From: Lactobacillus sp. CBA3606
GTDB lineage: Bacteria; Bacillota; Bacilli; Lactobacillales; Lactobacillaceae
Reading direction: 5' to 3'
NCBI RefSeq assembly: GCF_002970935.1
Contig: NZ_CP027194.1
Span: 2,385,070 to 2,449,069 of the forward strand
Length of the DNA: 64,000 bases
Made by a program: the position numbers and the translations under genes. How positions within the stretch are numbered: position 1 is the stretch's first letter; each line of letters begins with the position of its first letter. Of the stretch, positions 55,116 to 64,000 are shown in pieces. The notes under the pieces are model-generated. The model searched no databases and had not been told where the DNA came from. It saw nothing but the letters and a program-made list of their open reading frames with translations.

Positions 55116-56330
55116 ATGTCAGAAACAACAATGGTTCAATTAACCGAAAAATTAAAAGGTAACGTGGCACGTTCAGTAAATCCAGAAGGCTGTCGACAAG
55201 AAATCCTGAATCAAATTGCGTATGTCCAAGGTAAAGGGCACTATGCCGGGGCGAAGAAAGCCTTAATCGTTGGTGGCTCTTCCAGTTATGGCTTAGCAAG
55301 TCGGATTACGACAGCCTTTGGTCAAGGCGCCGATACCATTAGTATTTCTTACGAACGGGCCCCACGTGATGAGAAGATGCTCGGCACAGCTGGTTGGTAC
55401 AACAACGTTTATTTCCGGGAAGCGGCTGAAAAAGCAGGTCTCATTGGTAAGAACTTTAACGGTGACTGTTTTACACAAGCGATGAAAGACCAAGTTATTG
55501 CGTACATTAAAGCTGAATTTGGTGGCAAGATTGATTTGTTAGTTTATTCAGTTGCAGCGCCAAAACGGACTAATCCAGCTAACCCAGATGAAACTTGGCG
55601 TTCGGTCATTAAATCAGTTGGCGAACCAGTGACTGGTCAAAATATCAATATGGAAGAAAACGAATTATTTGATCAAACTGTTGAACCAGCAACGCCTGAA
55701 GAAGTTGAAGCGACGAAGCATGTGATGGGCGGCGAAGACTGGGAGATTTGGGTTAACGAATTGAAAGCTGCCGGGGTGTTAGCTGAAGGCTTTAAGACCA
55801 TTTTATATTCATACATCGGTCCTAAGAGTACCTACGCGTTCTATCATGAAGGAACTTTAGGCGCTGCGAAAGATGCTGCGGAAGCTTCATCTCACAAAAT
55901 TCAAAAGACCTTGAATGATTTAAACGGCGAAGCCTTAATTTCAGTCTCACGGGCGGTTACGACAAAGGCCTCAGTCGTTATCCCAATCTTCCCACTGTAT
56001 TGCATCGCGTTATACAAAGTTGAAGAAACGACTGGGACACATGAAACACCAATTATGCATAAAGATCGGTTATTCCGTGACATGGTTTATGGCGATTTAA
56101 GAGAAGTTGACGATCAAGGTCGCTTACGGCCAGATGCATGGGAACAACGTGCTGATATTCAAGCCAAGGTAGCCGAACTCATGACGAAGATTACGCCAGA
56201 AAACTTTAATTCTGATTTAACCGGTTATGCTGAATTCCGCCGTGAATTCTTACAATTGAATGGTTTCGAGGTTCCTGGAGCCGATATTAAAGCTGTTGAT
56301 TTGGAAGCTTTGAAGAAATTAGAACCATAA
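55116..56330 (+). CDS. ter: Trans-2-enoyl-CoA reductase, FabV/Ter family
   Basis: The 404-residue protein belongs to the FabV/Ter group of short-chain reductases. The NAD(H) loop is GGSSSYGLASRI (53-64), Glu80 at the end of the second strand (SISYERAP) favours NADH over NADPH, GTAGWYNN follows, and the active site is Tyr-x8-Lys in YHEGTLGAAK. Ter reduces crotonyl-CoA to butyryl-CoA irreversibly without a flavin. FabV uses acyl-ACP instead, but the adjacent CoA-transferase supports the CoA role. ATG 55116 follows AAAGGTGG; 58 bp later comes the CoA-transferase. Confidence 0.9.
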   Translation: MSETTMVQLTEKLKGNVARSVNPEGCRQEILNQIAYVQGKGHYAGAKKALIVGGSSSYGLASRITTAFGQGADTISISYERAPRDEKMLGTAGWYNNVYFREAAEKAGLIGKNFNGDCFTQAMKDQVIAYIKAEFGGKIDLLVYSVAAPKRTNPANPDETWRSVIKSVGEPVTGQNINMEENELFDQTVEPATPEEVEATKHVMGGEDWEIWVNELKAAGVLAEGFKTILYSYIGPKSTYAFYHEGTLGAAKDAAEASSHKIQKTLNDLNGEALISVSRAVTTKASVVIPIFPLYCIALYKVEETTGTHETPIMHKDRLFRDMVYGDLREVDDQGRLRPDAWEQRADIQAKVAELMTKITPENFNSDLTGYAEFRREFLQLNGFEVPGADIKAVDLEALKKLEP

Positions 56331-56388
56331 CATAACGACCCGTTGCGTTAATCGATGGTTGTTTAATCTTGAAAATGAGGTGTTAGAA

Positions 56389-57984
56389 ATGTCAGTGCAA
56401 TTTATTAATAGCGATGCAGCAGCCCAATTAATTCCCGATGATGCAACCATCGCTTTAGAAGGCTTCTTAGGGTCTGATGTTGCGGAAGAAATTTTACGGA
56501 GTATTCGGAAACGGTTTGATACCGAGGGTCATCCAGCCCAATTAGCCATTTGGCATGCTTCTGGAATTGGCGATGGTGCCAACAAAGGGACCAATAACTT
56601 GGCAGTCAAAGGGTTACTGCGTCGAATCGTTGGTGGTCACTGGGGATTAGCGCCACAATTGGAACCGCTAGTGGCGGCCAATGACTTTGAAGCTTATAAC
56701 TTTCCACAAGGCGTTTTGTCGCAAATCTTCCGGGATTCGGCTGCACACAAACCAATTCAAATTAGTCGGGTTGGTCTTGGGACGTTCGTTGATCCCGATG
56801 TTGAAGGCGGCAAGCTGAACGAAGCTGCCCAGGCACATGATTTGGTTTCTAAAATTAAGATTCATGGCGCTGATTACCTCGCTTATGAAGTCCCTAGGCC
56901 TAACATTGCCATCTTGCGTGGGACGTTTGCTGATGAAAATGGCAATATCACTTTTGATGATGAACCCTTAACCTTGGAATCGACCTCAATTGCGATGGCC
57001 GCCCATAATAACGGTGGTAAAGTCTTCGTGCAAGTTAAACGGGTAGTTAAAGCCGGTGCGATGCGGCCAAAGGATATTCGAATTCCTAGTTTGCTAGTGG
57101 ATTACGTGGTCGAAACTGCGGATGAAACGATGACCATGCAAAGTAATACCACGCAATACAATCCTGATTATATTGATGCGGATGTCGTCAAACCAGCTGG
57201 AGCCATTAATGTCGCGTTAGATGCTAAAAAGGTGATTGCGCGCCGGGCAGCGATGTTTAAAGGCGATCAAGATCGAATTGTGAATTACGGTATTGGTAAA
57301 TATCCAGAAACGGTCTCATTAGTCCTGAAGGAAGAAGGGGCGGCTGAGGATATCACCACGACCGTTGAACCAGGCACGTTTGGCGGTGTGCCAATGGGTG
57401 GTGGCGACTTTGGCTGTGCCATTGCGCCCGAAGCAACGATTGATCAACCGTACATGTTTGATTTCTATGATGGTGGCGGTATTGACATCGCCTTTCTAGG
57501 CTTAGCTGAACTCGACCACGCCGGCAACATCAACGTTTCAAAGTTCGGACCCAAGATTGCGGGGACTGGTGGCTTTGTTAACATTACGCAAAATACACCG
57601 ACCGTGGTGTTTACGGGGACTTTTACCGCTGGCGGTTTACGGACGACAGTGAGTGATGGACAATTAAAAATTACCCAAGAAGGTCGGCGGCATAAATTAG
57701 TCACGGATGTGGAGCAAATTACTTTCTCTGGCCCCGTTGCGTATAATAATCAGCAACATATTTACTATGTGACTGAACGGGCTGTCTTCCAACTGACGGC
57801 GACGGGCATTGAATTAATTGAAATCGCACCTGGAGTGGATTTGCACACGGATGTTTTAGACCAAATGGATTTCATGCCACAAATTAGTCCCAACTTACAC
57901 TATATGGATGCCCGAATTTTTGAACCAGCATTAATGGGGAATATTACCAATCAAGCGACACAAGCGGTAACCGTTAACGCTTAG
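56389..57984 (+). CDS. Propionate CoA-transferase-like acyl-CoA transferase
   Basis: The 531-residue protein matches the Pct/YdiF branch of family-I CoA-transferases. Key parts are GHWGLAP near 83, the catalytic region TTVEPGTFGGVPMGGGDFG with Glu327 in E-x-G, then DFYDGGGIDIAFLGLAELD and GTGGFVNITQN. It moves CoA between acetate, propionate, butyrate, lactate, acrylate or 3-hydroxy acids through a glutamyl-CoA intermediate. GAGGTG precedes ATG 56389. It forms an operon with ter: one activates the acid, the other reduces it, and the product acid is released by passing its CoA on. Confidence 0.88.
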   Translation: MSVQFINSDAAAQLIPDDATIALEGFLGSDVAEEILRSIRKRFDTEGHPAQLAIWHASGIGDGANKGTNNLAVKGLLRRIVGGHWGLAPQLEPLVAANDFEAYNFPQGVLSQIFRDSAAHKPIQISRVGLGTFVDPDVEGGKLNEAAQAHDLVSKIKIHGADYLAYEVPRPNIAILRGTFADENGNITFDDEPLTLESTSIAMAAHNNGGKVFVQVKRVVKAGAMRPKDIRIPSLLVDYVVETADETMTMQSNTTQYNPDYIDADVVKPAGAINVALDAKKVIARRAAMFKGDQDRIVNYGIGKYPETVSLVLKEEGAAEDITTTVEPGTFGGVPMGGGDFGCAIAPEATIDQPYMFDFYDGGGIDIAFLGLAELDHAGNINVSKFGPKIAGTGGFVNITQNTPTVVFTGTFTAGGLRTTVSDGQLKITQEGRRHKLVTDVEQITFSGPVAYNNQQHIYYVTERAVFQLTATGIELIEIAPGVDLHTDVLDQMDFMPQISPNLHYMDARIFEPALMGNITNQATQAVTVNA

Positions 57985-58004
57985 CAGGATGTTTAACAGT
58001 ACCT

Positions 58005-58055
58005 CATAAAAATAACGGGGTTGGGAAAATTAATCCCAACCTCGTTATTTTTATG
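58005..58055. terminator. Bidirectional terminator between CoA-transferase and lysR genes
   Basis: CATAAAAATAACGGGGTTGGGA pairs with its complement at 58034-58055 (one wobble). It overlaps the last codons of the LysR gene. Confidence 0.88.
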
Positions 58056-58965
58056 ATGACGTTATTTGGCGCGGAGTGTGCTTGAAATAGTTGGTGAACC
58101 AGTCACTGGTGTAATGCACTAAATTACTGGTGTAGTCATCGCCAAAGCGACAAAGGCTAATATTCCAAGGAAAAACCGGATCAAATTCACGATGCTCGAT
58201 ATTAGTCCCGGCGTAGTTGCTAGCAATTGGGGCTGCAATAATACCGACAGTGTCCATTTCTTGGCACATGTTAAGAATTAAATCCCAAGAACTGGTTTGA
58301 AAGAAGAAGTTGGGTTGAATCTTTTGTTGCTGAAAGCGTTGCTTAACTTGGTAAGTGACCATAAAGCTATCATCAAGGGTGACAATCCGTTCTTGTCCGA
58401 CTTCGTTGAAGGGAATTGCGCCTGGAAAATCATGGAACCGATGCTGATTGTTGAACCAAACAGCGACTGAGTCACGGTAAAGGATCGTTTCGGTAATACC
58501 AGGAAAGGTCGCTGGGGCAACAATTACTGCTAAATCAATTTCTTGTAATAAGAGCATTTTTTGTAGTTCATAGGCACCGCGTTCAACAATCTTTAGTTGA
58601 ATCGTTGGATTTTCCTGAATGAACTTTGGGATTGCACGGTTAAAGACCGTTGAAATAATCACTGGCGCAATTCCAATTGTAATCTTCCCGGTTTGAACGG
58701 TCGCGTGATCTCGTAGACTTTGCATCATCGCTTGGTAATCGAGACTGACCTGCCGACCGTTTTGAATCAAATCTTTACCAACCGGGGTTAAGCCAGTGAT
58801 GCGGCCTTTACGTCGAATAAAGATGCGAACATTTTCAATGTTTTCAAGTTCACTGATGAGTTTACTGAGTGCAGGTTGCGACACGTTTAAGACGCGCGCA
58901 CTCTTGGTGAGGTTGAAGTCATTATCAACAATCGTGATTAGATATTGAATCTGATGAATATCCAT
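58051..58965 (-). CDS. LysR-family transcriptional regulator
   Basis: The 304-residue regulator has an N-terminal helix-turn-helix (MDIHQIQYLITIVDN...SARVLNVSQPALSKLISELE) and an effector domain (about 90-295). It is the only regulator among the CoA genes, and ATAAC-N5-GTTAT boxes stand before the channel and ter, so it is the probable activator. The effector is unknown; an acyl-CoA or short acid would fit. AGAGAGGAGCTC precedes the ATG. Only 44 bp separate it from the next gene, divergent, so their promoters must overlap or lie in coding sequence. Confidence 0.88.
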   Translation of the reverse strand: MDIHQIQYLITIVDNDFNLTKSARVLNVSQPALSKLISELENIENVRIFIRRKGRITGLTPVGKDLIQNGRQVSLDYQAMMQSLRDHATVQTGKITIGIAPVIISTVFNRAIPKFIQENPTIQLKIVERGAYELQKMLLLQEIDLAVIVAPATFPGITETILYRDSVAVWFNNQHRFHDFPGAIPFNEVGQERIVTLDDSFMVTYQVKQRFQQQKIQPNFFFQTSSWDLILNMCQEMDTVGIIAAPIASNYAGTNIEHREFDPVFPWNISLCRFGDDYTSNLVHYTSDWFTNYFKHTPRQITSS

Positions 58966-59009
58966 TTAAACGAGCTCCTCTCTAAAATGAAATTAAAGGT
59001 GGTGGCGTC

Positions 59010-59738
59010 ATGTACACGTCAAATGACAAATTTTATCAGCAACTTTTAGCCACAACAATGACTGAAAAAATAGGGACACAACCACTCGTGATTGGGATTA
59101 CTGGCAATGTTGCGGCGGGAAAGACCACATTCGCACAACAGCTGCAACGGTTTTGTCAACAACGGTTACCCAAGGCACAGACGGTGCTAGTCTCAACGGA
59201 TGACTTCTTGTTGCCAAATGCAGTTTTGAAAGCCCACCATCTAATGGCAGTTAAAGGGTTTCCACAATCGTATCAGGCTGCATTGATGCGGCAATTTGTG
59301 ACGCAGGTTCAGACTAAGCACCAAATAACACTTCCTAGGTACAATCATGCCATTAATGATATTGATCAGCAACGGTCACAGACGATTTCTCAGCCAGATA
59401 TTATTATTGTAGAGGGCCTAATGGTCTTACAACCGGTGTTTCAAACTTTACTAACCACGAGTGTCTTTTTAACCGTGGCGCCGGAAGTGAATTACCATTG
59501 GTACTTAGCGCGCTGCATGGCCCTGAACTTGCCCGCGCATTATCAAATGGATCAAAATTCTTTTACACAACTCGCACATCATAATTGGTTGACGATTAAT
59601 TGGCGCAACTATCAAGAAAATGTGTTACCACTAAAAAAATATGCCCAATTTCAGGTCCAACTGAATGCAACTCATCAGATAGCCACGATTACGATCCCAC
59701 CGATTGACTGTGAGCTAGTGTCAATTAGCGAGGCCTAG
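59010..59738 (+). CDS. Short type-I pantothenate-kinase-like P-loop kinase
   Basis: The 242-residue protein has GITGNVAAGKTTFA (P-loop, about 29-42), VSTDDFLLPNAVLK, KGFPQSYQAALMRQFV, PRYNHAINDI and IIIVEGLMVLQ. These follow the order of CoaA (STDGFLYPN, KGFPxSYD, Y-S/N-H). CoaA is usually about 310 residues, and about 70 N-terminal residues are missing here. It may make 4'-phosphopantothenate or be another small-molecule kinase. Its place beside CoA-consuming genes is suggestive. AAAGGTGG precedes ATG 59010. The 3' end overlaps the convergent comC by 18 bp. Confidence 0.7.
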   Translation: MYTSNDKFYQQLLATTMTEKIGTQPLVIGITGNVAAGKTTFAQQLQRFCQQRLPKAQTVLVSTDDFLLPNAVLKAHHLMAVKGFPQSYQAALMRQFVTQVQTKHQITLPRYNHAINDIDQQRSQTISQPDIIIVEGLMVLQPVFQTLLTTSVFLTVAPEVNYHWYLARCMALNLPAHYQMDQNSFTQLAHHNWLTINWRNYQENVLPLKKYAQFQVQLNATHQIATITIPPIDCELVSISEA

Positions 59739-60410
59739 CTGGGTTACCAGGATGAAGCCCCAACTGATGAAAGGTACGAAGGGGAGCGGTTGTCGTCGGT
59801 GTCGGCTTAAGACAACCAGGGCCCCAATGGCAGCTAACGTTAAGCTGGTGAGTACTTGGGTCGGGGAAGCCACACAACTTAATAGCAACAACACGTCAAC
59901 GTCACCCAAGCCAAATTTGTTGGTCAAGCGGGCGACTAAATAGAGGCCAACTATTAGACCTAAAACGAGTAATAAGGCAGTATCCCAGATAAAGTGGCGT
60001 TGACTAAGACCGAGCAGTGCCGGTAAAATAAACGTCAGCGGGTAGACTTGTAAGGTGTAGTAATCCATGAGACTGTTGAAAATCAAGACGAAGTAGCAAC
60101 TTAACCAGACGATGGTGAGCATGGATAAGGCTTGCCAGTTATAAAGTAGTAGGCTACCGCAGATTAATTCAATCCAAGTTGAGGTCCAACTAATCGGTTG
60201 GTGGCAAGTGTGGCAATGCCCGCGTTGCAAAATTAGGCCGATGATTGGGATAAGTTGCCAGTATCGTAATTGTGTCTGGCAATGAGGACAACGAGAACGT
60301 TGCGACCAATTCCAAGGTTGCTTCGTACTGAGCCGGTCAGCACAGCAAGTCATGAATGACCCCAAGCAGGCGCCAGTTAAAAAGAAGTAACTATTTAATA
60401 GAAGTAACAA
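59721..60410 (-). CDS. comC: Prepilin peptidase (type IV / competence pseudopilus)
   Basis: The 229-residue membrane protein has an N-terminal zinc region with CxxC pairs (CPHCQTQL and CHTCHQPI), about six helices and the aspartates of the GxGD protease: FNSLMDYYT and GLGDVDVL. It cuts and methylates prepilin-like ComG proteins during competence. An AGGAGGAAT-like site (minus, near 60415-60422) precedes the start at 60410. It reads away from rpsL. Confidence 0.88.
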   Translation of the reverse strand: MLLLLNSYFFLTGACLGSFMTCCADRLSTKQPWNWSQRSRCPHCQTQLRYWQLIPIIGLILQRGHCHTCHQPISWTSTWIELICGSLLLYNWQALSMLTIVWLSCYFVLIFNSLMDYYTLQVYPLTFILPALLGLSQRHFIWDTALLLVLGLIVGLYLVARLTNKFGLGDVDVLLLLSCVASPTQVLTSLTLAAIGALVVLSRHRRQPLPFVPFISWGFILVTQLGLAN

Positions 60411-60464
60411 AAAAATTCCTCCTCACTAATCAATAATTACGTGAAGAAAAGCTTATAACATTTA

Positions 60465-60493
60465 TTGACACGCTCTGAACATCATGGTAATCT
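60465..60493 (+). promoter_or_regulatory. rpsL (str operon) promoter
   Basis: TTGACA (60465-60470), 17 bp, TAATCT (60488-60493), about 170 bp upstream of rpsL. Confidence 0.8.
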
Positions 60494-60499
60494 AGTAAA

Positions 60500-60595
60500 G
60501 GTGCTTTTTGCAGACAGATTCCTGTATAGGAATACAGACATGCTGACTGGTCGGCTAAGCGCAAAACCGCCATCGTTCAGGCGTTATTTTTTATT
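60500..60595 (+). promoter_or_regulatory. Terminator-like leader hairpin before rpsL
   Basis: The leader holds AACCGCC/GGCGTT with a short bulge (60565-60585), followed by ATTTTTTATT. The stem is only five or six pairs, so it is a weak attenuator candidate. Ribosomal-protein leaders often bind a product of the operon, but no S7-type site was checked. Confidence 0.4.
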
Positions 60596-60663
60596 AAAAA
60601 AAGAACCACCTGGATGTGTGGACTTAAAAACTCAGATATTTTGGAAGGAGGACACTTTAGAAC

Positions 60664-61077
60664 ATGCCAACAATTAATCAATTAATTCGCAAAGGCCGTA
60701 AGTCTAAAGTATCAAAATCGAACGCCCCAGCTTTGAACTTTGGGTATAACAGTTACAAGAAGGTTCAAACTAACAATCCAGCACCACAAAAACGGGGTGT
60801 CGCTACTCGTGTCGGCACAATGACTCCTAAGAAGCCTAACTCGGCTTTACGGAAGTATGCGCGTGTCCGTCTATCTAACTTGATTGAAGTTACAGCTTAC
60901 ATTCCTGGTATTGGTCACAACCTCCAAGAACATAGTGTTGTTTTAATTCGTGGTGGACGTGTAAAGGATTTACCTGGTGTTCGTTATCATGTTATCCGTG
61001 GTACTTTAGATACTGCTGGTGTCGAAGATCGTCGCCAAAGCCGTTCTAAGTACGGGACTAAAAAGCCAAAGGAATAA
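60664..61077 (+). CDS. rpsL: 30S ribosomal protein S12
   Basis: The 137-residue S12 lies at the decoding centre. [19 protein letters not shown] and [16 protein letters not shown] contain the lysines whose change gives streptomycin resistance; both are wild type here, so sensitivity at this site is expected. AGGAGGACAC precedes the ATG. First gene of the str operon. Confidence 0.98.
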   Translation: MPTINQLIRKGRKSKVSKSNAPALNFGYNSYKKVQTNNPAPQKRGVATRVGTMTPKKPNSALRKYARVRLSNLIEVTAYIPGIGHNLQEHSVVLIRGGRVKDLPGVRYHVIRGTLDTAGVEDRRQSRSKYGTKKPKE

Positions 61078-61090
61078 GGAGGTAAGTTAA

Positions 61091-61561
61091 ATGCCAAGAA
61101 GAGGACATGTCGCAAAGCGCGAAGTTTTGCCTGATCCAATGTACGATTCAAAATTAGTAACGCGTTTAATCAACCACTTAATGTTAGATGGTAAACGCGG
61201 AACTGCATCAACAATCTTGTATGATGCGTTCGATCAAATTAAAGAACAAACTGGTAACGAACCTTTAGAAGTCTTCGAAGAAGCTATGAAGAACGTTATG
61301 CCAGTACTTGAAGTTAAAGCTCGCCGGGTTGGTGGGTCTAACTATCAAGTTCCTATCGAAGTTCGTCCAGATCGTAAATCGACTTTGGGTCTTCGTTGGA
61401 TCGTTCAATACGCACGTTCACGTGGTGAACACACCATGTCAGACCGGTTAGCTCGTGAAATCATGGATGCTGCTAACAATACTGGTGCCTCAGTTAAGAA
61501 GCGTGAAGATACGCATAAAATGGCTGAAGCCAACCGTGCTTTTGCACATTATCGTTGGTAA
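61091..61561 (+). CDS. rpsG: 30S ribosomal protein S7
   Basis: The 156-residue S7 nucleates assembly of the 30S head and binds 16S r[19 protein letters not shown] and [17 protein letters not shown] are typical. It starts 13 bp after rpsL behind AAGGAGG, so the two are in one operon. A strong hairpin lies after it. Confidence 0.98.
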   Translation: MPRRGHVAKREVLPDPMYDSKLVTRLINHLMLDGKRGTASTILYDAFDQIKEQTGNEPLEVFEEAMKNVMPVLEVKARRVGGSNYQVPIEVRPDRKSTLGLRWIVQYARSRGEHTMSDRLAREIMDAANNTGASVKKREDTHKMAEANRAFAHYRW

Positions 61562-61612
61562 TATTCCCATGGTTTGGTTAAGGGTTGCCTTTAACTAAAC
61601 GAAACAACAAGG

Positions 61613-61648
61613 TGGCTATTATATGCGAGCATATAGTAGCCATTTTTT
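61613..61648 (+). terminator. Hairpin between rpsG and fusA
   Basis: TGGCTATTATATGC pairs with GCATATAGTAGCCA with a tiny loop, followed by six T. It should partly uncouple fusA from rpsLG. Confidence 0.85.
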
Positions 61649-61705
61649 GAAGAAAAGTTTACATTGTTAATTCCATTTGAATTGAGAGGAGTAACACACT
61701 TACTA

Positions 61706-63805
61706 ATGGCTAATACAAGAGAATTTTCACTCGATAAGACGCGTAATATTGGTATTATGGCTCATATCGATGCTGGTAAGACCACTACTACTGAACGTAT
61801 CTTGTACTATACGGGTAAAATCCATAAGATCGGTGAAACCCATGATGGGGCTTCACAAATGGACTGGATGGCCCAAGAACAAGAACGTGGGATTACTATT
61901 ACTTCTGCTGCAACGACTGCTGAGTGGAAAGACCACCGGATTAACATCATCGATACCCCTGGACACGTTGACTTCACTGTTGAAGTTGAACGTTCATTAC
62001 GGGTTTTAGATGGTGCCATTGCGGTTTTGGATGCCCAATCAGGGGTTGAACCTCAAACCGAAACTGTTTGGCGTCAAGCATCAACTTATAACGTGCCACG
62101 GATTGTCTTTGTTAACAAGATGGACAAAATTGGGGCAGACTTTAAGTATTCAGTAAGCACGATCGGTGATCGTTTGCAAGCTAATGCGCATGCTATCCAA
62201 TTACCAATTGGGGCAGAAGACAACTTTGAAGGTGTCATTGACTTAATCGAAATGAAGGCTGACCTTTATGACGAAGATAAGCTTGGGACTGAATGGGATA
62301 CTGTTGATGTACCTGATGAATACAAAGAAGAAGCCCAAGCTGCTCGTGATGACTTGATTGAAGCGTTAGCTGATATTGATGATGGCATCATGGAAAAGTA
62401 CTTGAATGGTGAAGAAGTTTCTAAAGCTGAAATCAAAGCTGCAATCCGTAAAGGAACATTAAGCCTTGAATTCTTCCCAGTTTTAGCTGGTTCTGCCTTC
62501 AAGAATAAGGGTGTTCAGATGTTAATGGATGCTGTTGTGGACTACTTACCATCACCACTTGATGTTAAGCCTTATAAAGCAACTGATCCTGAAACTGATG
62601 AAGCTATTGATTTAATCGCCGGCGATGACAAACCATTCGCTGCGTTAGCCTTTAAAGTTGCAACTGACCCATTCGTTGGTCGGTTAACCTTTATCCGGGT
62701 TTACCAAGGGACCTTGGAATCTGGCTCATACGTGTTAAACGCAACTAAAGACAAACGTGAACGGGTTGGTCGTTTACTTCAAATGCATTCTAACCAACGG
62801 AAAGAAATCCCAGAAGTTTTCTCTGGTGATATCGCCGCTGCAATTGGTTTGAAGAATACAACTACTGGGGACTCATTAACGAGTATTGAACATCCATATC
62901 ATTTGGAATCAATGGAATTCCCAGATCCAGTTATCCAGGTTGCTGTTGAACCTAAGACTAAAGCTGACCAAGATAAGATGAACGTCGCTTTACAAAAGCT
63001 TTCTGAAGAAGATCCAACTTTCAAGGCTGAAACTAACCCTGAAACTGGTGAAACTTTGATTGCTGGGATGGGTGAATTACATTTGGACATCATTGTTGAC
63101 CGGATGCGTCGTGAATTCAACGTTGAAGCAACTGTTGGTGCACCTCAAGTTTCATACCGTGAAAGCTTTACTAAGGCCACTAAGGTTCAAGGTAAGTTCG
63201 TTCACCAATCTGGTGGTAAAGGTCAATATGGGGATGTTTGGGTTGAATTTACACCTAACGAAGAAGGTAAAGGCTTCGAATTCGAAGATGCCATCGTCGG
63301 TGGGGTTGTTCCACGTGAATATATTCCTTCAGTTGAACAAGGCTTACGCGAATCAATGGCCAACGGTGTGTTAGCTGGTTACCCATTGGTTGATGTTAAA
63401 GCTAAGTTATACGACGGTTCTTACCATGATGTCGATTCTAGTGAAGCAGCCTTCAAGATTGCCGCTTCAATCGCATTACGGAATGCAACTAAGACTGCCG
63501 GTCCAGTTATCTTGGAACCTATCATGAAGGTTGATATTGTGACACCAGAAGATTACTTAGGTGATATTATGGGTCATGTTACCGCTCGTCGTGGTAAGAT
63601 CGAAGGTATGGAAGAACGTGGGAACGCTCAAGAAGTCCATGCGTTCGTACCGTTAGCTGAAATGTTTGGTTATGCAACGACCTTACGTTCAGCAACACAA
63701 GGCCGTGGGACCTTCACAATGGCCTTTGACCATTATGAAAAGGTACCAAAGGCTGTTCAAGCTGAAATTATCAAGAAAAATGGCGGCCAACCGGTCGAAG
63801 ATTAA
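61706..63805 (+). CDS. fusA: Elongation factor G
   Basis: The 699-residue GTPase drives ribosome translocation. G1 is [19 protein letters not shown] (about 17-35), G3 is DTPGHVDF, G4 is NKMDK, and domains II-V follow to the end. ATG 61706 gives the standard N-terminus MANTREFSL; the GAGAGGAG site is somewhat far (about 14 bp). A terminator at 63816-63849 ends it. Confidence 0.97.
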   Translation: MANTREFSLDKTRNIGIMAHIDAGKTTTTERILYYTGKIHKIGETHDGASQMDWMAQEQERGITITSAATTAEWKDHRINIIDTPGHVDFTVEVERSLRVLDGAIAVLDAQSGVEPQTETVWRQASTYNVPRIVFVNKMDKIGADFKYSVSTIGDRLQANAHAIQLPIGAEDNFEGVIDLIEMKADLYDEDKLGTEWDTVDVPDEYKEEAQAARDDLIEALADIDDGIMEKYLNGEEVSKAEIKAAIRKGTLSLEFFPVLAGSAFKNKGVQMLMDAVVDYLPSPLDVKPYKATDPETDEAIDLIAGDDKPFAALAFKVATDPFVGRLTFIRVYQGTLESGSYVLNATKDKRERVGRLLQMHSNQRKEIPEVFSGDIAAAIGLKNTTTGDSLTSIEHPYHLESMEFPDPVIQVAVEPKTKADQDKMNVALQKLSEEDPTFKAETNPETGETLIAGMGELHLDIIVDRMRREFNVEATVGAPQVSYRESFTKATKVQGKFVHQSGGKGQYGDVWVEFTPNEEGKGFEFEDAIVGGVVPREYIPSVEQGLRESMANGVLAGYPLVDVKAKLYDGSYHDVDSSEAAFKIAASIALRNATKTAGPVILEPIMKVDIVTPEDYLGDIMGHVTARRGKIEGMEERGNAQEVHAFVPLAEMFGYATTLRSATQGRGTFTMAFDHYEKVPKAVQAEIIKKNGGQPVED

Positions 63806-63815
63806 TCCTGATTAG

Positions 63816-63849
63816 AAAAAACGTTGAGCATTTTGCTCAGCGTTTTTTT
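63816..63849 (+). terminator. Terminator of fusA
   Basis: AAAAAACG-TTGAGCA pairs with TGCTCAGCGTTTTTT. Confidence 0.9.
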
Positions 63850-64000
63850 GTCGTTATATACTATAGAAGCAAACTGAAATCAGTAGTGGCAAATTGACAT
63901 TAAGATTACAAAATGCGAGAAAGACTATTATTTTTTAGCTAACTATGTTATCTTAGTTGTTGCTGGTTTGAAAAAGGTAACTCGAATTACAATGATGGTT
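63850..64000 (+). other. Start of the intergenic region after fusA
   Basis: AT-rich, no gene. A TTGACA at about 63895-63900 may belong to the promoter of the next operon, whose gene lies outside the window. Confidence 0.4.

Noticed and set aside
56389..57984. Acrylate pathway from lactate (lactoyl-CoA to propionyl-CoA).
   Set aside because: The CoA-transferase resembles propionate CoA-transferase, but no lactoyl-CoA dehydratase or activator is in the window, and the hydratases present act on 3-hydroxyacyl-CoA.
1..64000. CRISPR array, rRNA genes or replication origin.
   Set aside because: No regularly spaced repeats, no rRNA sequence and no cluster of DnaA boxes were seen.

Overview
The window looks like the chromosome of a lactic acid bacterium of the Lactiplantibacillus plantarum group. 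The evidence is the low-to-moderate GC Firmicute style (strong Shine-Dalgarno sites, T-box and L-box leaders), the linked order ctsR-clpC-rpoB-rpoC-...-comC-rpsL-rpsG-fusA, a MurE with the DNPR motif typical of meso-diaminopimelate peptidoglycan, and lactobacillus-type genes such as pepD, catabolic alsS and the DUF4811/MFS pair. Assignments come from motifs and family knowledge; no database search was run.

Region 1 (1-7.4 kb): a phage minor-capsid remnant at the left edge; asnA behind a T-box; pepD; a small frameshifted gene; an orphan transposase-type HTH gene; recQ; a decayed serine-hydrolase tail; an RluA-type pseudouridine synthase; an ArsR-type regulator. Region 2 (7.4-22 kb): a tRNA-Arg, a membrane glycerophosphodiester phosphodiesterase, two YibE/F membrane proteins, a GNAT enzyme, a histidine phosphatase, murE, the asnB-aspartokinase operon, a LysM wall protein and AzlCD. 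Asparagine, aspartate-family and DAP/cell-wall functions cluster here. Region 3 (22-38 kb): DHA2 efflux pump with divergent MerR regulator, DtxR/MntR-type regulator, cold-shock protein, split ThrE exporter, LCP ligase, PAP2 phosphatase, esterase, GNAT, Rrf2 regulator, alsS, a lysine riboswitch driving a lysine permease broken by one missing base, a VanY-type lipoprotein and a deoxynucleoside kinase.

Region 4 (38-52 kb): T-box-controlled serS, seven tRNAs (Leu, Thr, Gly, Leu, Arg, Pro, Pro), ctsR-clpC with a CtsR operator, a TetR gene, rpoB with a terminator inside its leader, and rpoC. Region 6 (59.7-64 kb): prepilin peptidase comC and the str genes rpsL, rpsG, fusA.

Region 5 (52.0-59.7 kb), between rpoC and comC, is the most interesting part. 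It encodes an (R)-specific MaoC/PhaJ-like enoyl-CoA hydratase, a crotonase with both catalytic glutamates, a glycerol-facilitator-type channel, a FabV/Ter-type trans-2-enoyl-CoA reductase, a propionate-CoA-transferase-like enzyme, a LysR regulator and a short type-I pantothenate-kinase-like protein. Matching ATAAC-N5-GTTAT inverted repeats precede the channel and the reductase at similar distances from their promoters. A Rex-like operator and a cre site precede the first hydratase. I infer a redox- and carbon-regulated CoA-recycling module that could reduce short 3-hydroxy or 2-enoic acids to saturated acids as an NADH sink. No thiolase or 3-hydroxyacyl-CoA dehydrogenase lies in the window, so a full butyrate pathway is not shown.
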